A stretch of 50,155 bases of DNA from Pseudovirgaria hyperparasitica (taxonomy: Eukaryota; Ascomycota; Dothideomycetes; Acrospermales; Acrospermaceae): the NCBI RefSeq assembly GCF_010093815.1, contig NW_022985566.1, positions 796,048 through 846,202 of the forward strand. The letters run 5' to 3'. Every line of letters begins with the position of its first letter. Positions within the stretch are counted from its first letter, which is position 1. This document shows, piece after piece, positions 24,501-37,584 of this stretch. Below the pieces are notes generated by a model. The model was not told the DNA's origin, made no database searches, and saw nothing but the letters and a program-made list of their open reading frames with translations. The translations under genes were made by a program, and so were the position numbers.

Positions 24501-24524
24501 TAAGGGCTACCCTTAACTAATAAA
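24492..24524. repeat. Perfect hairpin near LINE copy 1 5' end
   Basis: 15-bp stem, loop cta, with the same core arms (ttattagttaaggg) as at the other end of the element. Confidence 0.9.
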
Positions 24525-24761
24525 AGGGGGTCGGCGTATTAGCGTTCTAGTAGCGTGGTCCGTGCCTCTATCTCCGTAAGGATTTTAAGAGGGTGTGTAT
24601 ATATCTTTACACGGCGGTAGCGTCTTGGTTTCGACGCTACACGTACGTGCGTATGGTAGTAGTTAGTATACTCGGTGTACTCTATTAATTAAGGTATGTA
24701 TCTCGCTATATTACCCCGAATGGACCAAGTTAGCCTCTTAGGGATGTAAAAGAAGTTTTTC

Positions 24762-24777
24762 TATTAGATATGTATAA
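24762..24777. repeat. Target-site duplication, LINE copy 1 (right)
   Basis: tattagatatgtataa, identical to 19453-19468. Confidence 0.9.
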
Positions 24778-25011
24778 AGAAAGGTAGATAGTATTAGAGT
24801 TAAACCTATGATATAGGCGTGTATAGTAGGGAAATAGCTAGCTATAAAGCGAAAATTTTCTCTTTATTACTTCCGTTTAGATTCTATTATTCATGCCCCC
24901 CCCCCTGCGTGACACTCTATATTATTAGTATACGCTCCGAAAATCAGCGGCGGGCCGTAGTATCCTTACCTTCTAGAGTTATATAAATAATTAAGGGAGT
25001 AGTAGGTAATG
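24778..25011. other. Non-coding stretch with poly-C run
   Basis: Sequence of mixed composition right of LINE copy 1, including a run of ten C at 24896-24905. It lies downstream of the pseudogene that follows. CpA/TpG are less depleted than in the LINE. Nothing else is recognised. Confidence 0.4.
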
Positions 25012-25413
25012 CTAGCGAAAGCCTTCCACCCTACTTCGAACGGTAGCCATGGCGCTCTAATAGCTCTCGTCCCTCTTGTCGATAATGTTTCCCTCTTCTA
25101 GCGCTTCTAGAAGCTTAAGGACATAGTCTTAATAGTTATAGCCTATAGCTTCGTTATGGATCACGGCATTCTAAGCTACTGCTTCAATCGTACTAATCTT
25201 GGATGTATCTACTAGACATAGGAGTATTAGCTCGGAGAGAGTTATAGATTAACGAGTATTGGACTACTGTTTCTCATATCGGTAACGAGTTAAAGATCCC
25301 ATGATATTGAAAATAAGCTTTTCTTCTTTGATAGGCCCGTTAATAAAGAGACTCTAGTGCTTGTACACGTCTATATCGTTGTAAATGGCGATACTAAGTT
25401 CGGCGGTCGGCAT
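25012..25413 (-). pseudogene. RIP-broken small host-type gene, unknown fungal family
   Basis: From ATG at 25413 one frame runs 134 codons to a stop at 25012 and is interrupted by six TAG/TAA codons, each one transition from CAG/CAA, as RIP makes. The start reads MPTAELSIAIYND; later comes NEAIGYNY, then a mutated Gln, then DYVLKLLEALEEG, and near the end SAMATVRSRVEGF. The pattern of a WNCQ-like motif followed by a helical tail near residue 100 recalls small, poorly named fungal proteins of about 130-160 residues, but I give no name or function. It has no transposon motif. Its GC content is higher than its surroundings. It could be a duplicated host gene, a gene carried by a repeat, or a single-copy gene caught by leakage of RIP. 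Confidence 0.65.
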
Positions 25414-25892
25414 GTTAAAAGTAAATAAGATGCCGTATTAAGTGTTTCCAGGTAAAATTATAGGCAGTGTAGGTTGATAGTTGATATAGTACATTCGGTT
25501 CCTGTATCTTAAGCTTATTTATAGCGAGGAGCTAGCATTAACACATAATACATCCATTCCTTTATAAGTAGTGTACTCTTAGTACCCTTAAAGCGATTCG
25601 GTTCTTCTAGTATAGTAGTTAGTATATAGAGCTCTAACTTACTTTTAATAGATATAACTCTAATATATACTATATACTTTATAAGGTTCTTTAAACTAAG
25701 TTCAATTATAATTTACTTTAGAATTAGTCTTAGATATTAAGATATATATATATAATTAGATTAGTATACTTCTACTAAAATAAATATACATTTTACTTAA
25801 TAGAGAAGTTAGACTATCTCTTTAGATCTTTAGCTAAATATATATTATAAGAATTAGTAGAGCTTTATATACTTAAAGATTTAGTCTTTTAT
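25414..25892 (-). mobile_element. Probable 3' remnant of the copia element beyond gypsy A
   Basis: If gypsy A is removed, the copia RNase H frame ending at 39,410 should continue here on the - strand. A frame near 25,800-25,885 reads with features loosely like RNase H (KSLS, then NSYNIYLAKDLKR), broken by TAA/TAG. The right part is strongly TA-rich; the left part (25,414 to about 25,560) is less so and may be the upstream flank of the pseudogene. No copia LTR was recognised. Confidence 0.35.
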
Positions 25893-26132
25893 TATAAGAA
25901 TTATAGATATAGAATAGTAGTCTAATAGGTTATAGAAGGATTTAGAAATATATTTAAAAGGGTAGTCTACTCTTATAATAAGGTTAATTTCTAAAGAGTA
26001 GAAATTAAGTATATACGGTCTACTTATATAGTAGTCTTACTTAATCTAGCTAACTTAATCTAGATCTATCTATTACGGACTATACTAGACTATAGTAGTC
26101 TAGTTAAGTCTATTCTAGTATTAGCTCTAATA
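25893..26132 (-). repeat. Gypsy A 3' LTR (left), heavily RIP-mutated
   Basis: Aligns end to end with 39,171-39,409. Almost every difference in the last 100 bp is C-to-T or G-to-A in this copy, for example accgtactag against actatactag. Confidence 0.85.
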
Positions 26133-26826
26133 ATATTCTTCTTCTTTTTATACTTTACCCTAAAGTACTTAGCTATATATAAATCTATAATTCTATAAGT
26201 ATTATATTTATATATATATCTAATTAAATCTATATAATATTATTTATAGCCTTTATATTAGTAAACTTAAACTCTAGTTTACTTTTATTTATACATGTAC
26301 TTATCTCTTTATTATAGACTTTGGCTTTGCCTTGTCTCTAGTATTATATAACGGAGCCGGGACGGATAGAGGCTAGTATAGGGGTATCACGTGACCTTGC
26401 TTAAGACTATACTTAAAGCTATAACCATACGGCTTATCTCTACTCTCTCTAAGTTAAATCATAATATATCTTAATTACTATTGTAGTAACACCTTAGTTA
26501 TATCCATTATACTCTTACTTTCTAGCTACTACCTTAGAGATAGCTCTATAGATTATATAACTACTATATTAACTAAGCTTATATTTAGTTCTCTTATTCT
26601 AAATTTTCTTCTTTAGTATATCTATCTTACTCTTAAGGTAAGTTATTAAATTATATACTATCTCCTTTAGTTTAGATCTATTTAGGTCTAGAATAGTCTA
26701 TTCTTATTAGAGCTAGTTCTATATAATCTATTCGCGTTATTATAGTTACTAATTTAGCTTCTTTAATTACCTTTAAGACTAAATAAGTATTCTACTCTTA
26801 GATCTCTAGCTAATATATATATATAG

Positions 26827-28170
26827 ATATCTAATACTAGTTCTATTTCTAAGCCTATCTTCTTCTCTTATAAGACTTACTCTAAAGAGATTATCTCTAC
26901 TCTAGCTATACTAGCTAAAAAATCTACTTATTATAGTAGTATAAAGGCGTACTCTAAGTTAGAGAAGAAGGTAGCTAAGACTACTACTACTATTACTACT
27001 AATATAGCTACTAGTTACTCTAATCTAGATAATTCTAGTACTAGTATTATAGAAGAGATAGCTATAAAGCCTATCTATATCTACTCGCGCTATCTATCTA
27101 CTCTATCTTCTTTAGAGAATAAAGAAGATCTTATTATAGATAATAATTAAGAGTTTATACCTTTACCGCTCTACTCTAAATACTATTTCTCTTTTTAGTC
27201 TAATATAGACTAACTTAGTTACTCTAGATTCTTTTAGAACCTTAATATTTACTCTAAACCTAGCTCTAGTAATAATAAGGCCTAGGTTACTAAAGATACT
27301 AAACGTAGTTATAGTTTATACTATAGAAAAATAGTAAACTATAGTTTAATATACTTTAAGTATATTAAGACTTATATAACTAGCTCTAAATATCTCTTCT
27401 ACTCTAACTCTAGTATTAGCTACTACTCTACTAACTATAATAGATCTATATATCTAATCTTTAAGCTCTCTATCTACTACTACTACTATACTATTCTTAG
27501 TAAAGTTTATCTTTAGATAAGTCTATTAGACTATTTTAGTCTAGAGTAATCTAAAGTTATCTATACTAATATATTTTTAGATTTCTATTTATATATAAGA
27601 TATATATAATAATCTTCGTATCTATAAGACTCTTAGCGGTTCTAGTAGTTATCTAGCTTCTATATATAGAGAGTTTAGAGAGCGCTATAAGCTCTTTCTA
27701 GAGATTATTAAAGTATAAGTTTAGAAACCGTTAATTATTATTAATCTTAGCTTATAATTTTTAGTTACTATAAGATTTCTAGTACTTAGACTATCTATTC
27801 TAGGGAGTTAGTTTTAGCTACTAAGGCCGCGGAAGAGATTTATACTATTTCTTTCTATCTATCTCTTACTACTAACGGGTCTTATAAGAGATCTACTAGT
27901 TCTTCTTCTAAGTTACCTTATAAGAGAGTATATATTCTATTCTAGATTATTCTAGACTATATTAGCTAACTTTAGGTCTAGTCGCTCTACTCTAGCGCTT
28001 AGTTATTATCTTACTAGACTCTAACTAAGCGCGTAGTTACTCTAGAGGATAAGGTCTCTAATCTCCGTTACTCTATTACTTAGTTAGTTTATTTACTATA
28101 CTCTAAGAGTAATAATAAGATAGAGAAGTAGCTCTATAGCTCTATTTACTAGGGTTTCTATATAATATAT
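26827..28170 (+). pseudogene. Antisense coding-like frame (ORF3) of gypsy A, unknown function
   Basis: Between the end of pol and the 3' LTR, but on the opposite strand to gag-pol, one + frame stays coding-like for about 450 codons. It has a stop-free run of 107 codons (26,827-27,147), another of about 76 codons around 27,300-27,530, and a third of about 50 around 27,800-27,950, in DNA where other frames stop often. The stops I read are TAA or TAG, explainable as mutated CAA or CAG. The product is rich in Ser, Thr, Lys and Tyr (many Tyr probably former His), with KLEKKVAKTTTT, ELVLATKAAEEI and VVTLEDKVSNL, the last of which looks helical. No domain is recognised. It could be an element gene, a captured host gene, or part of a second element; limits are approximate. 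Confidence 0.5.
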
Positions 28171-28699
28171 ATTAGCTCTATCTATCTAGTTTCTATCCGT
28201 TTTAGTCCTTTTTAGACTATTTAGATATCTATCTACTAGTTTTCTAGTAATTTAATTCTTAACTTAATAATATTATATACGTTCTTATTTATTCTATAAC
28301 TATTAAATTCTAGGTTCTAATTTTCTTTAAGTTACTTAAATATAGATATTATATATAAATTAGTTTATCTCTCTAAATTATATTAGAGTATCTAAACTAG
28401 TAGTCTAGTAGTTATTAGTTCGGGTACTCTAACCTTTTATATTATATATTATAAGTTTAATTCCGTAGTAGAGTATCTTTTTAGTTTCTTAGTTCTATAT
28501 TCTTCTTATATATAATAGTCTATATTAGTCTATTCTAGACTTCTCTATATTATTCTATTATAATATATTATATTATATATCTATAATAGTTATTTATATT
28601 TTCTTCGTATTTAGTAACTATATATTACTTAAATTATAGGGCTACCTTATAGAGTTTTCCTAGTATATATTTAGAATTTATAATTCGATACTTTATTCT

Positions 28700-31600
28700 C
28701 TATAGTATTCTTCTTCTTTTTATAATAGCTCTAATAGTACTAGGTTTATAGTAGTAATATATTATTCTATAACCTCTATTTATATATAGCTATCGTGGTA
28801 CTTAAGATATATACTATAGATTTCTAGGTATTCTTATTCTTGGTATAGTTCTTCTAATAGATTTAATACTTTTAGATACTATTCTTATCGAGTCTATATT
28901 TAATAATATAGTCTACTTTATATATATCTAGTCTATCTTAGAGTATAATAGAGTATAATTATATATTTATACATTTATATATATTAGATCGAAACCTTTT
29001 AAGTAATAAGACATAGAATATATTATAGACTTTTATATTATTTCCTAGGTCGAGCTTATAGACTCTTATACTAATATAACGTTTAATTCGGAAGGGACTA
29101 GCCATTTTATAATTAAGCTTTTTATTTACTTACGATATTTATATATTATAGATATTAAGAAGGACTTTATCTCTCTTCTTATATACTTAATCTTTAACTA
29201 ATCTATTATAGTACTTTATATATAACTTATTTACTTACTAGATTATTATACGATAGTTATATATAGTTTTAAAGATTTTAATTACTAGTTTCTATATATA
29301 GACGTTAATATCTATCGTTTAGTTAAACTAGACTATATAAGATTTAAAACCTATTCTTAGACTATATTCTAGGTTCGCCTAGAAGGGGGTAATATCTATT
29401 ATACTATAATAACTATTATTATATATAAATTCTACTATACTTAGTAGAGAGACCTAGTTATCTTACTTAAAATTATAGAATATATAAAGATAGGCCTTAA
29501 GTGTTTAGTTCTATCGCTCTATCTAACTATCTATTTATAGATAGAATACTATTAATATATTCCTATTTATACCGGCTATTTCGTAGAATAATATCTAGAA
29601 TTTAGACATGAATATACTCCCTTAGTCTATAATAATCCTTTTTAGTATACTATAGACCTTAATAATCTTATTCTAGAATACTTATGCTAGTTCTTTTAAT
29701 ATAATCATCTTCTATATAGAGATATACCTAGATATCTTTATAAGTCTATCTATAATAATAAGAATTAAATTATAACTTATTCTAAGTATCTTACTTAGAG
29801 GTAAGTTAACTATAAAATCTATAGTAATATCTTTCTATATAAAGAGAGGGACTAGTAGAGGCTATAAATTCCTATATAGCTTATATCTAGATGCCTTTAT
29901 TCTTTAATAAATTAGATAAGTAGCTATCTATTCTTTAATATACTTAGATATATCTTTCTAAAAGTAGTACTAATAAATCGAGCTTAGGGTATATATATAC
30001 CTAAAATATTCTACTAGGTTAGCGTTATAGTATTAACTAACTATAGTAAATTATATATTATCTATTAGTATATAGTACTTTCTATTATAGTAGAGTAAGC
30101 CATCTATAAAGGTCTACTTATAGTCTACTTTAGTCCGTAATAACCTATCTTACTATATTTTATATAACTTTAAAACTATTAGATCTATCTTTTATAGATC
30201 CACAATTAACTAGATAAGGTCTATTTAATATATATACTAGGTACTATCGCTCTCTCTAATAGCGCTAATAAATAGCTTACTAGGGACTTTAGTACCACGT
30301 CTTTAGTTACTAGCTTTAGTCTTATAAATTTAATTACTAGTATTAGTATTAGTATCTCGCTAATTATTAGATAACTTATTATCTAACCTTATCCTTAAGA
30401 GTTAGGTCTATAGCTACTCTAGAACCCTATAGCTACTATAATCCTAGGCGCCTTCTTTATAGTTAGGTCTTCTTAATATTCTATTAGCTAGGTTTATACT
30501 TCTAGATTAATAGTAGATTATAAAGTAGAAATTTATAAGCTACTTAGTCTATTAAATCTATTAATAATTTAAAACTATTATACTTATAAACCCCTTTAAG
30601 TTATAGTAATTAGTTAGTAACTTAATATTATATATAGTACCTTTAAGATAATATCGCTACTACTTAAATAACTCTACTATCACTAGTAGCTCTTAGTTAT
30701 AAATAGTATATCTAGTCTTAATATTAGCTATCTTACGCGAGAAGAACGTAACTAGATACTATTAGACCTTTTTAGACTCTATTAGCCTAGGCTAGAAGAG
30801 TATACCTAAGATTATAAATTCTAATATATTAGTTTTAACGTAAATAGATTTAGTTAGATTAAAGTATACTAGTAATAGAGTAGTTATAAATGCTTCTTTA
30901 ATCTTCTTAAAGGATATTCTTTTAACCTCTATTAATTTAATAGATTATAATTTAATATTATACTATTTCTATCTACTATAGACCGTAATAGATAAGTTAG
31001 TAGTAGTAGTATATATATTAAGTAGTACGGCTAAATAGAAGAAGTATTTAATAAATTTTTAGTAGTAGTTAGCGAAGCTAATAAAGACACGTATATCTTA
31101 AATAGATTTTAGTTTAGGCTAGTCTACGATAGTAGTAACCCTATCTCTCTCTATAGTTATATCTTAATTAGTAATAATAAAGCTAAGAAAGTTAATATAG
31201 TCCTAATAGAACTCGTATTTAGATAGCTTAATATATAGCTTATACTTTTCTAGCCTATCTAGAACTATACGTACATGCTAGATATACTTCTCCTTATTAT
31301 CTAAGAAGATAAGATTATTATCTAGGTATACGATATATATTATATTAAGTAGATCTACTAGCACGTTATTAACATATACTTAGAAGGTACCTAGCGTATT
31401 AGTTAGTCTAAAAGAGACTATAGTATACTTAAAGTATCTATAATAGGTTCTAAAAGTTATTTTCTATTTATCGCCCTCCTTAATATAAAGGCGATAGTAG
31501 ATATTATATAGATTAAGCTTAGTAAAGATCTTTATATATTCTAGTCTATTAATAGACTTAGAGATAAGAGGTAGTAGATAACGATTCTTTCGCGTAATAT

Positions 31601-32537
31601 TATTTAGGCTATAGTAGTTAATATATAGATAGAGGCTTCTATCCTTCTTCTTTATAAAGAGAATTAGAGCTCTAGCTAGAAATATACTAGGCCTAATCTA
31701 TTCTTATATAAGGTTCTTTTTAATATATTCTTAAAGAACTTATAATTTAGGTTCTAAAAGAGGGTAGATAGGTCTATATAGAGGTTACTAGCCGTCTTTA
31801 AGATTAATAGTAAGATTAGTAGATTAGTATTAAGATAGTTTAGAGAAATCGATTACTAACACGATATATTAGTATATTTTATACTAATATAGTAGGTTTT
31901 TATCTACTTTAATACTAAGCTTACTATTTTAGATAAGTAAGAGTATATAGATAGTAGAGATCGCCTTCTTATAATCTTTATAGAATTATTTATTATTAAT
32001 AAGCTATACTAGTTTCTATTAAGGTAGGTTTATACGCTAGCTAGCTATTTTCTTAAGGAAGTCTAGTTTTAGATTATATTTCTTAAGCTATAGTATATCT
32101 AGGATTATATTAAAGGGACTATCTACCACGATAAAGGTTAAATAGTAGGGTTTCTATTTCCCTCCGCTATCCTAGATACTATATTTAATAGTATAGGTAC
32201 TATATAACTTAATAGGACTATTAATACTATAGAATATAGTATCTATTAGAGCTTAGATATTAATACTAAGTTCTTATACTTATTAAGTTAATATAATATT
32301 AGTAGCTAAACTACTATTAAGTATTATAGTCTAATATTATCTATAAGGGACCTTAATAGGTCTAGCCTATAGTTTAATATACTATTTAACTAGTTACCCC
32401 TCTATTATAGTTACATCTATAAGTTATAAGAGTTTCTTATAGACTATTAGTTTTTTATATTCTATACTAGATAGTTAGACGCGATATATTCTAGCTACTA
32501 GCACTTATAATATATAACTAATTAGTTAGTTATATTA
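28700..32537 (-). pseudogene. Gypsy A pol (RT, RNase H, integrase), broken
   Basis: On the - strand, the RT box reads YLDN at about 31,315-31,331, followed leftward by RNase H and integrase regions not resolved motif by motif. The C-terminal linker read YKLDLGN and LLKRF near 29,000-29,070 is typical of gypsy pol just before a chromodomain or the end. Possible chromodomain residues (KVDYIIKYRLD) follow at about 28,880. Many TAA/TAG interruptions. The right limit is the LINE copy 2 insertion. Confidence 0.7.
32522..32537. repeat. Target-site duplication, LINE copy 2 (left)
   Basis: ttagttagttatatta, identical to 37822-37837; it lies in gypsy A internal sequence. Confidence 0.9.
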
Positions 32538-32778
32538 ATAATAATAATAATAATAATATTATATAACTAGGTAGAGTAGTACTCTATAGGCCTATGCCTC
32601 CTCTAGTCTAAGCCACTATATAAGAAGAAACCCTATAGGGAAAAACTTCCTTATATCTATAACTACATCTCGTTAAACCTCTATTTCGTCTTAAGTATAT
32701 AGCTATAGGGTACGCCTATTAGCCTATAGCCTATATTACCGTTATTTTACCCTTAGGTAGCACGTATAGGTGCGGAGG

Positions 32779-32809
32779 TTATTAGTTAAGGGCTGCCCTT
32801 AACTAATAA
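32779..32809. repeat. Hairpin near LINE copy 2 3' end
   Basis: 14-bp arms ttattagttaaggg and complement around loop ctg. Counterpart of 19702-19736. Confidence 0.9.
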
Positions 32810-35800
32810 TCGGGGTTCTCCCGGGGTTCTTCCGGTATATATCGGGTTACTACCGGCGTATACCGGGTCTCTTCCGGCATATATTTCCGGGTCCACTAGT
32901 ACTAGAGGAGTAGTAGATATATAAGCATCTATTAGGAGACGTCCTTAGGGTACTCATTAAGCTATTATATAATATCTAAAGTCTTCGTGACGTGGATAAG
33001 CCATTACCATTATATATAGAGGTTAGAGTATATAGCTAGATAGTGGCGTATTATACCTCTCCGGCCGTACGCCTTATACCATAGAGACATATTAGGGACG
33101 CCTCTCTTATAGAGGTAGTATAGGAGTCCTATAGCGCCCGTTCGGGCTTAGATAAGTATAGATACTTAGGCTTTCGTTAGCCCTTTATATATCTATTTAC
33201 TTAGTTTCTTCTATGGCCCTTAAATCTACTCTAGGTATCTATCCTACTAGGAGGTCTAGTGGGCACGGAGTGCCTCTTTCTACTTATCTTAAGTCCACGA
33301 CCGTATATTTTTCACGAGTTCTTAAAGACTCTACTAGTCTAGAAGAGCGTCTAGGTTATCTCGGACTTCTTATACTACTTAGCTAGAGTCGGCTTCTATT
33401 AAGCACCTATACCGTATTTAATTCTAGCCTATATATAGGAGTGCGTGGTAATATATACTAATTCGTACACGTAGCGCGGCGAAAGTATATTCTACGTTTC
33501 CTATACGTTCCTATACTTATTATTTAGTGAAGTATACCACCCTCTATATCTAGTAGAAGTTATATATACTTATAACGTCTATCTCGCGTCGTAGTAGCAC
33601 CGTGTTAGTAGCTTTATATACGCCTAATATAAGACGGAGTATATGGTTCTATATAGATTCGAGCTTCATTCACCTAGTCTATATAAGGGCCGTGTACTAG
33701 CACTCGTGTCCGTACGTAAAGGCGGGTCGTGCCATAGATATATATAGCTAGCGTGCCTTATCCCGGGCGGTTCCCCACGTGGAGACTATAATCTATTATA
33801 TAGCGGCTTCTACCCGGAGGGCCCTAGAGACGGCGTATACTACTTATAGTCCCCATTTAAGCTTACTATCTAGTATGACTCCGAGCGCGCGTATGCTTTA
33901 TACTAGTAGTTCGTTAAATATATCGATTTAGGGGCGTCGTTCGCCTTCCCTAGTTACCTATTTCCCTTAATAATTAATAAAGTATATGAGCTAGTATTTC
34001 TCCGGGGCGAACTTTGCTCTATGGCGTTTTACCTACTAGAGGCACCTCTCGTGGTCCTATTCTAGTCTTCTATATATTCGGTTAGTATTATTATTGATAG
34101 CTAGGAGGTATATATTATCGGCGTATCCGACTACCTCTATATACTTTATTCCTTAAAGAAGGTCTACCGTAAAGAAGAGGAATAGGATTAGAGAGATAGT
34201 ACTCCCTTATAGGATGCCGTATACCGTCTCTTTGTATTCGCTTTAGTATCTAGGGATATATATCTAAGTTATTCTTCCTATGAGGAATAACTATATAAAG
34301 CGTATAATCTATTCTAGTATTCGTCTTATCCGGAGGTTATAAATAAGTCTTATATGGTTTACCTTATTAAACGCTCCGGCTATATCGAGGGAGAGGAGTA
34401 ATACTACCCGTCCCTACTTCTATGCGGCCTAGACGACTTCGATAATATATTAGATAGCTATTATTAGAGAGCTACCTACCTTTGCCTTCTGGTTTAGAGG
34501 GAGAAGATTATATTTCTATACCGCGGTACTTATCTTCTTCGCTATTATAGCCTCTAGTATCTTACCTAGGTAGGAGAGAAGGGCGATTGGTCTCTATCCC
34601 TTTAGGGAGTTAGGGCTCTTTTCTAGTTTCGGGAGTATAATAGTATAGGCGACTCGGAAGTACTAGGGGTGGTACCCCTACGTGACGCATGCTTAGAATA
34701 TACGAGTAATAAGTGGTAGGGTCGCCTTTATAGTTCTTTTTAGGCATCGATTTAGAATTCTATCTGGTCCGGGTGCTTTATCATTTAGGAGTATCTTAAT
34801 AATATTAAGTATATCCTCCTCCGTAACTTCTTCGGGGATGTCTACCGTATATAGGTATTCGGCGTCGTGAACGTCTAATAGGTCTACTAGTTCCGGGAGA
34901 GGGAATATGGCCTCCCGTAGGGCCTTAGTTTTCTTAAGGCTCGTGGAGTATGTTCTCCCCTAATATATTAGGGGAGGCATAAGTAGTGGAGGTGTCGGAG
35001 TGTCTACGCCCTTGGCCCATTTCGCCATGCGCTATAGCCCTATTATGTGTCGTGTCTATTAACTAGTAATTATACGCTACTATTTACGCCTTTCGTTACG
35101 GAGGACTTTATCGCGTTATCGTATTACTTCCTTCTATTCTTCCTACGACTCGGGTATTCTCGTACGGTATACGCGTCTATATAGCCTTCGGGCGTCTTAT
35201 CTACTTTCCCGTACTTAAGGAATCCCCTTTACTTCCGGGGGCTGGTATATTTAGTATAGTACGTGTTTATTTCTCGCATTCTAGTATATTTATAGGAGTG
35301 TCTATACGGCCTAGTCTATGGCTAGGTTATTAGATACATCGACTATAGAGGGATCTAAGATCGCCGATTCCAGGTCCTTCAGGTACTTTTTCTAGTCGGT
35401 GTCCTTCTATATCTATCGTCCCCGTTATTCATTCGGGGTATGTACGTTTATTACGGTTTCTATATATTCGTGGTCGGAATCCGTCTATACCTAGCCTAGG
35501 CGGTAGTATTAGATCCGGTAACTAATATACTCCGTGGCGAAGGTAAGGTTAAGCGTGGACCCGTCTTCGTCCTATTTATATTTTTTCTATATAACTTATT
35601 CTATAGGTGTGAGTAGGTATAGGAAGTCGTGGTAGCGGGTGCGTAGTTCCCTTACTCTAAGTTCTTCCCTAACTACGGCTAGGCCTCCCTACTATTAGTA
35701 GTAGAGGTTAAAGTCTCCTAGGAGGATGTGTTACCCTAGTTCTATAGTACCCTCGAGTATCTCGTCTAGTATAAGTACACGTTATTAGTTATATATGTTA

Positions 35801-37551
35801 TATATATATAGGGGGCCTATATCTATTTATAGGTGTAGTGTTATTCTAAGGTTATCGCGCTCGGTATACGACCATAATAAGAGTAGTATTAATCTATGAA
35901 TATAGAAGAGGACTCGTCTTTCTAGTCCTAGAGGGTATATAGTGTGGTATCCGGGGTATGTGGTTAGTTTACTTGTCTAGTAGTATTTATAGGGTTCCTA
36001 GATAGCGAGTATTATGGCCCCGGTCTCTTCGAGGAGCATCACCTAGTTCTCTCTTTTATATTATATATTTACCTATATAATTTAGAGTATATTCTAGTCC
36101 CTTATTAGGTACTAGGGAGTATATATACCTATATGCTTATTCCTTAGAGGCGCGACTGTCCTCGCGCGGCAGCGGCTTTAACTATACCTTTTAGTCGTCC
36201 CATCGTCTTCGGGATAATCTACTATCCCGCCTAACTACCTTCCGGAGGGGAGGTTAGGGGTATTATAAAGGAAGGGCCCGAGATGGGTGTTATATTCTAT
36301 AACTATCTCGCGCCTCTTACTTTTATCGTACGAATGTATTCTATAACCTATTTACGTTTTATATACGTTAACGACTACGACGGGTGTTTCCCGTCGTAGT
36401 TTAAATACTATACTATATCCCTATTTCTTAGCCCTTCTCCTCGCGGTTTATAAGGGCACTCCTAGGTGGCGTGGTCCCCACGGTACTATCCGCACTTAGT
36501 CTTCTATAAGCACCTTTATATAGTATGTCTATACCCTTAGTAGTTAAAGCACTATATTATTACCTATGCCCTATCCTATAGCTCGGCCATAAGGAGCTCT
36601 CCTTCTACTAGGAATCCCTCCTATATAATACGTTATACGAGGGCGGGGTCTCGGAGCTCTATAATTATAGTAGAGTGTTTTTTCGCCGTCGTCTTAATCG
36701 CCTATAGGTTCTTCTACCACGCTTTCACGATCTTAATCCCTGGGTATTTTCGCGCGTTGGATTATTCTATACACGTAATATCCTCCGCTCTAATAGCCTA
36801 TCCCCGTACGGGTACTAAGTATACCTATATCGGGTATATAGCCGCCCTAATAGAGGCGCCTAGGAAGATACTACTAATCGCGTTCGGATCGCGCGAGATG
36901 GTCTACTACGCGATATTCGTTATCGTGGTAAGTACTACTCCTCCTAGCGTGAGTTTGGCGGCGATGATATTTAACTATATTCCCTTTTATTCGTTAATCT
37001 TACTTACTATATCCTTTAGGGATGCTCGCTAGACCTATACTAGGGTATCCTTATCCTAGATTGCGACGCGTATACTATACGCCGCGTCGCTAGTCCGGGG
37101 GGCCCGTGGTATAGCTTCCGGTATTACTACTATTTATACCTATATACTAGGGCGCTTACCTTAAGTAAGTTCCTCCTAGATTCTACGTAGGCTAGCCTCT
37201 ATTCGGTCGAGCCTACCCTCCGGTCCTCCTAGTTATATCTTCTTCTCCTCCTCTATAATTCCCCTTAGATTCTAGATAAGGTCCTAGAACACATGTAGGA
37301 GGGTCTTCTAGCCCTCTCCGGCTTCCTTCTCTATACGTGCTATCTAGTAGTTAATGCGATCTAGGAGGGTTTCCCCTCTCGGGGTCCCCTTTATTCCGCC
37401 TATCTATAGTAGCGTGCGCCTTTAGGTGTGTTCTACGTTTTAGATAGGTATATAGCTACCCTCGGTAATATCGCTATATGGCCTTTTCTATCGTACCGGT
37501 GGGGGTATATCCGGTATATACCGGGGTATATCGGTGCCTAAGGCCGCCATA

Positions 37552-37584
37552 TTTATTAGTTAAGGGCTACCCTTAACTAATAAA
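37552..37584. repeat. Hairpin near LINE copy 2 5' end
   Basis: 15-bp stem and cta loop, identical to 24492-24524 in copy 1. Confidence 0.9.

Larger units (their letters stand above)
19469..24761 (-). mobile_element. Tad1-like non-LTR retrotransposon (LINE), copy 1, RIP-mutated
   Basis: A 5.29-kb element on the - strand: 5' end at 24,761, 3' end at the TAA-repeat tail at about 19,469-19,482, flanked by a perfect 16-bp target duplication. Reading the - strand through its RIP stops gives, in order, an ORF1 CCHC knuckle (23,450-23,492), an APE endonuclease motif read as LLGDFNLYYS (about 22,640), and reverse transcriptase motifs. The RT includes a GIPQGS-type string whose Gln is now TAA (about 21,127-21,143) and an intact GYADDIYLL (about 21,025-21,052). 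An APE-RT LINE with a CCHC gag and a short tandem tail fits the fungal Tad1 clade. All frames are broken, so it is not self-mobile. It is related throughout to copy 2 at 32,538-37,821. Confidence 0.92.

Noticed and set aside
36757-37032. Open frame on the + strand of LINE copy 2 (with a shorter counterpart at 23,778-23,972 in copy 1) encoding a hydrophobic peptide
   Set aside because: It lies opposite the LINE ORF1 strand, and its conservation between copies is explained by the high nucleotide identity of that segment. The hydrophobic look comes from codon complementarity. No independent support.
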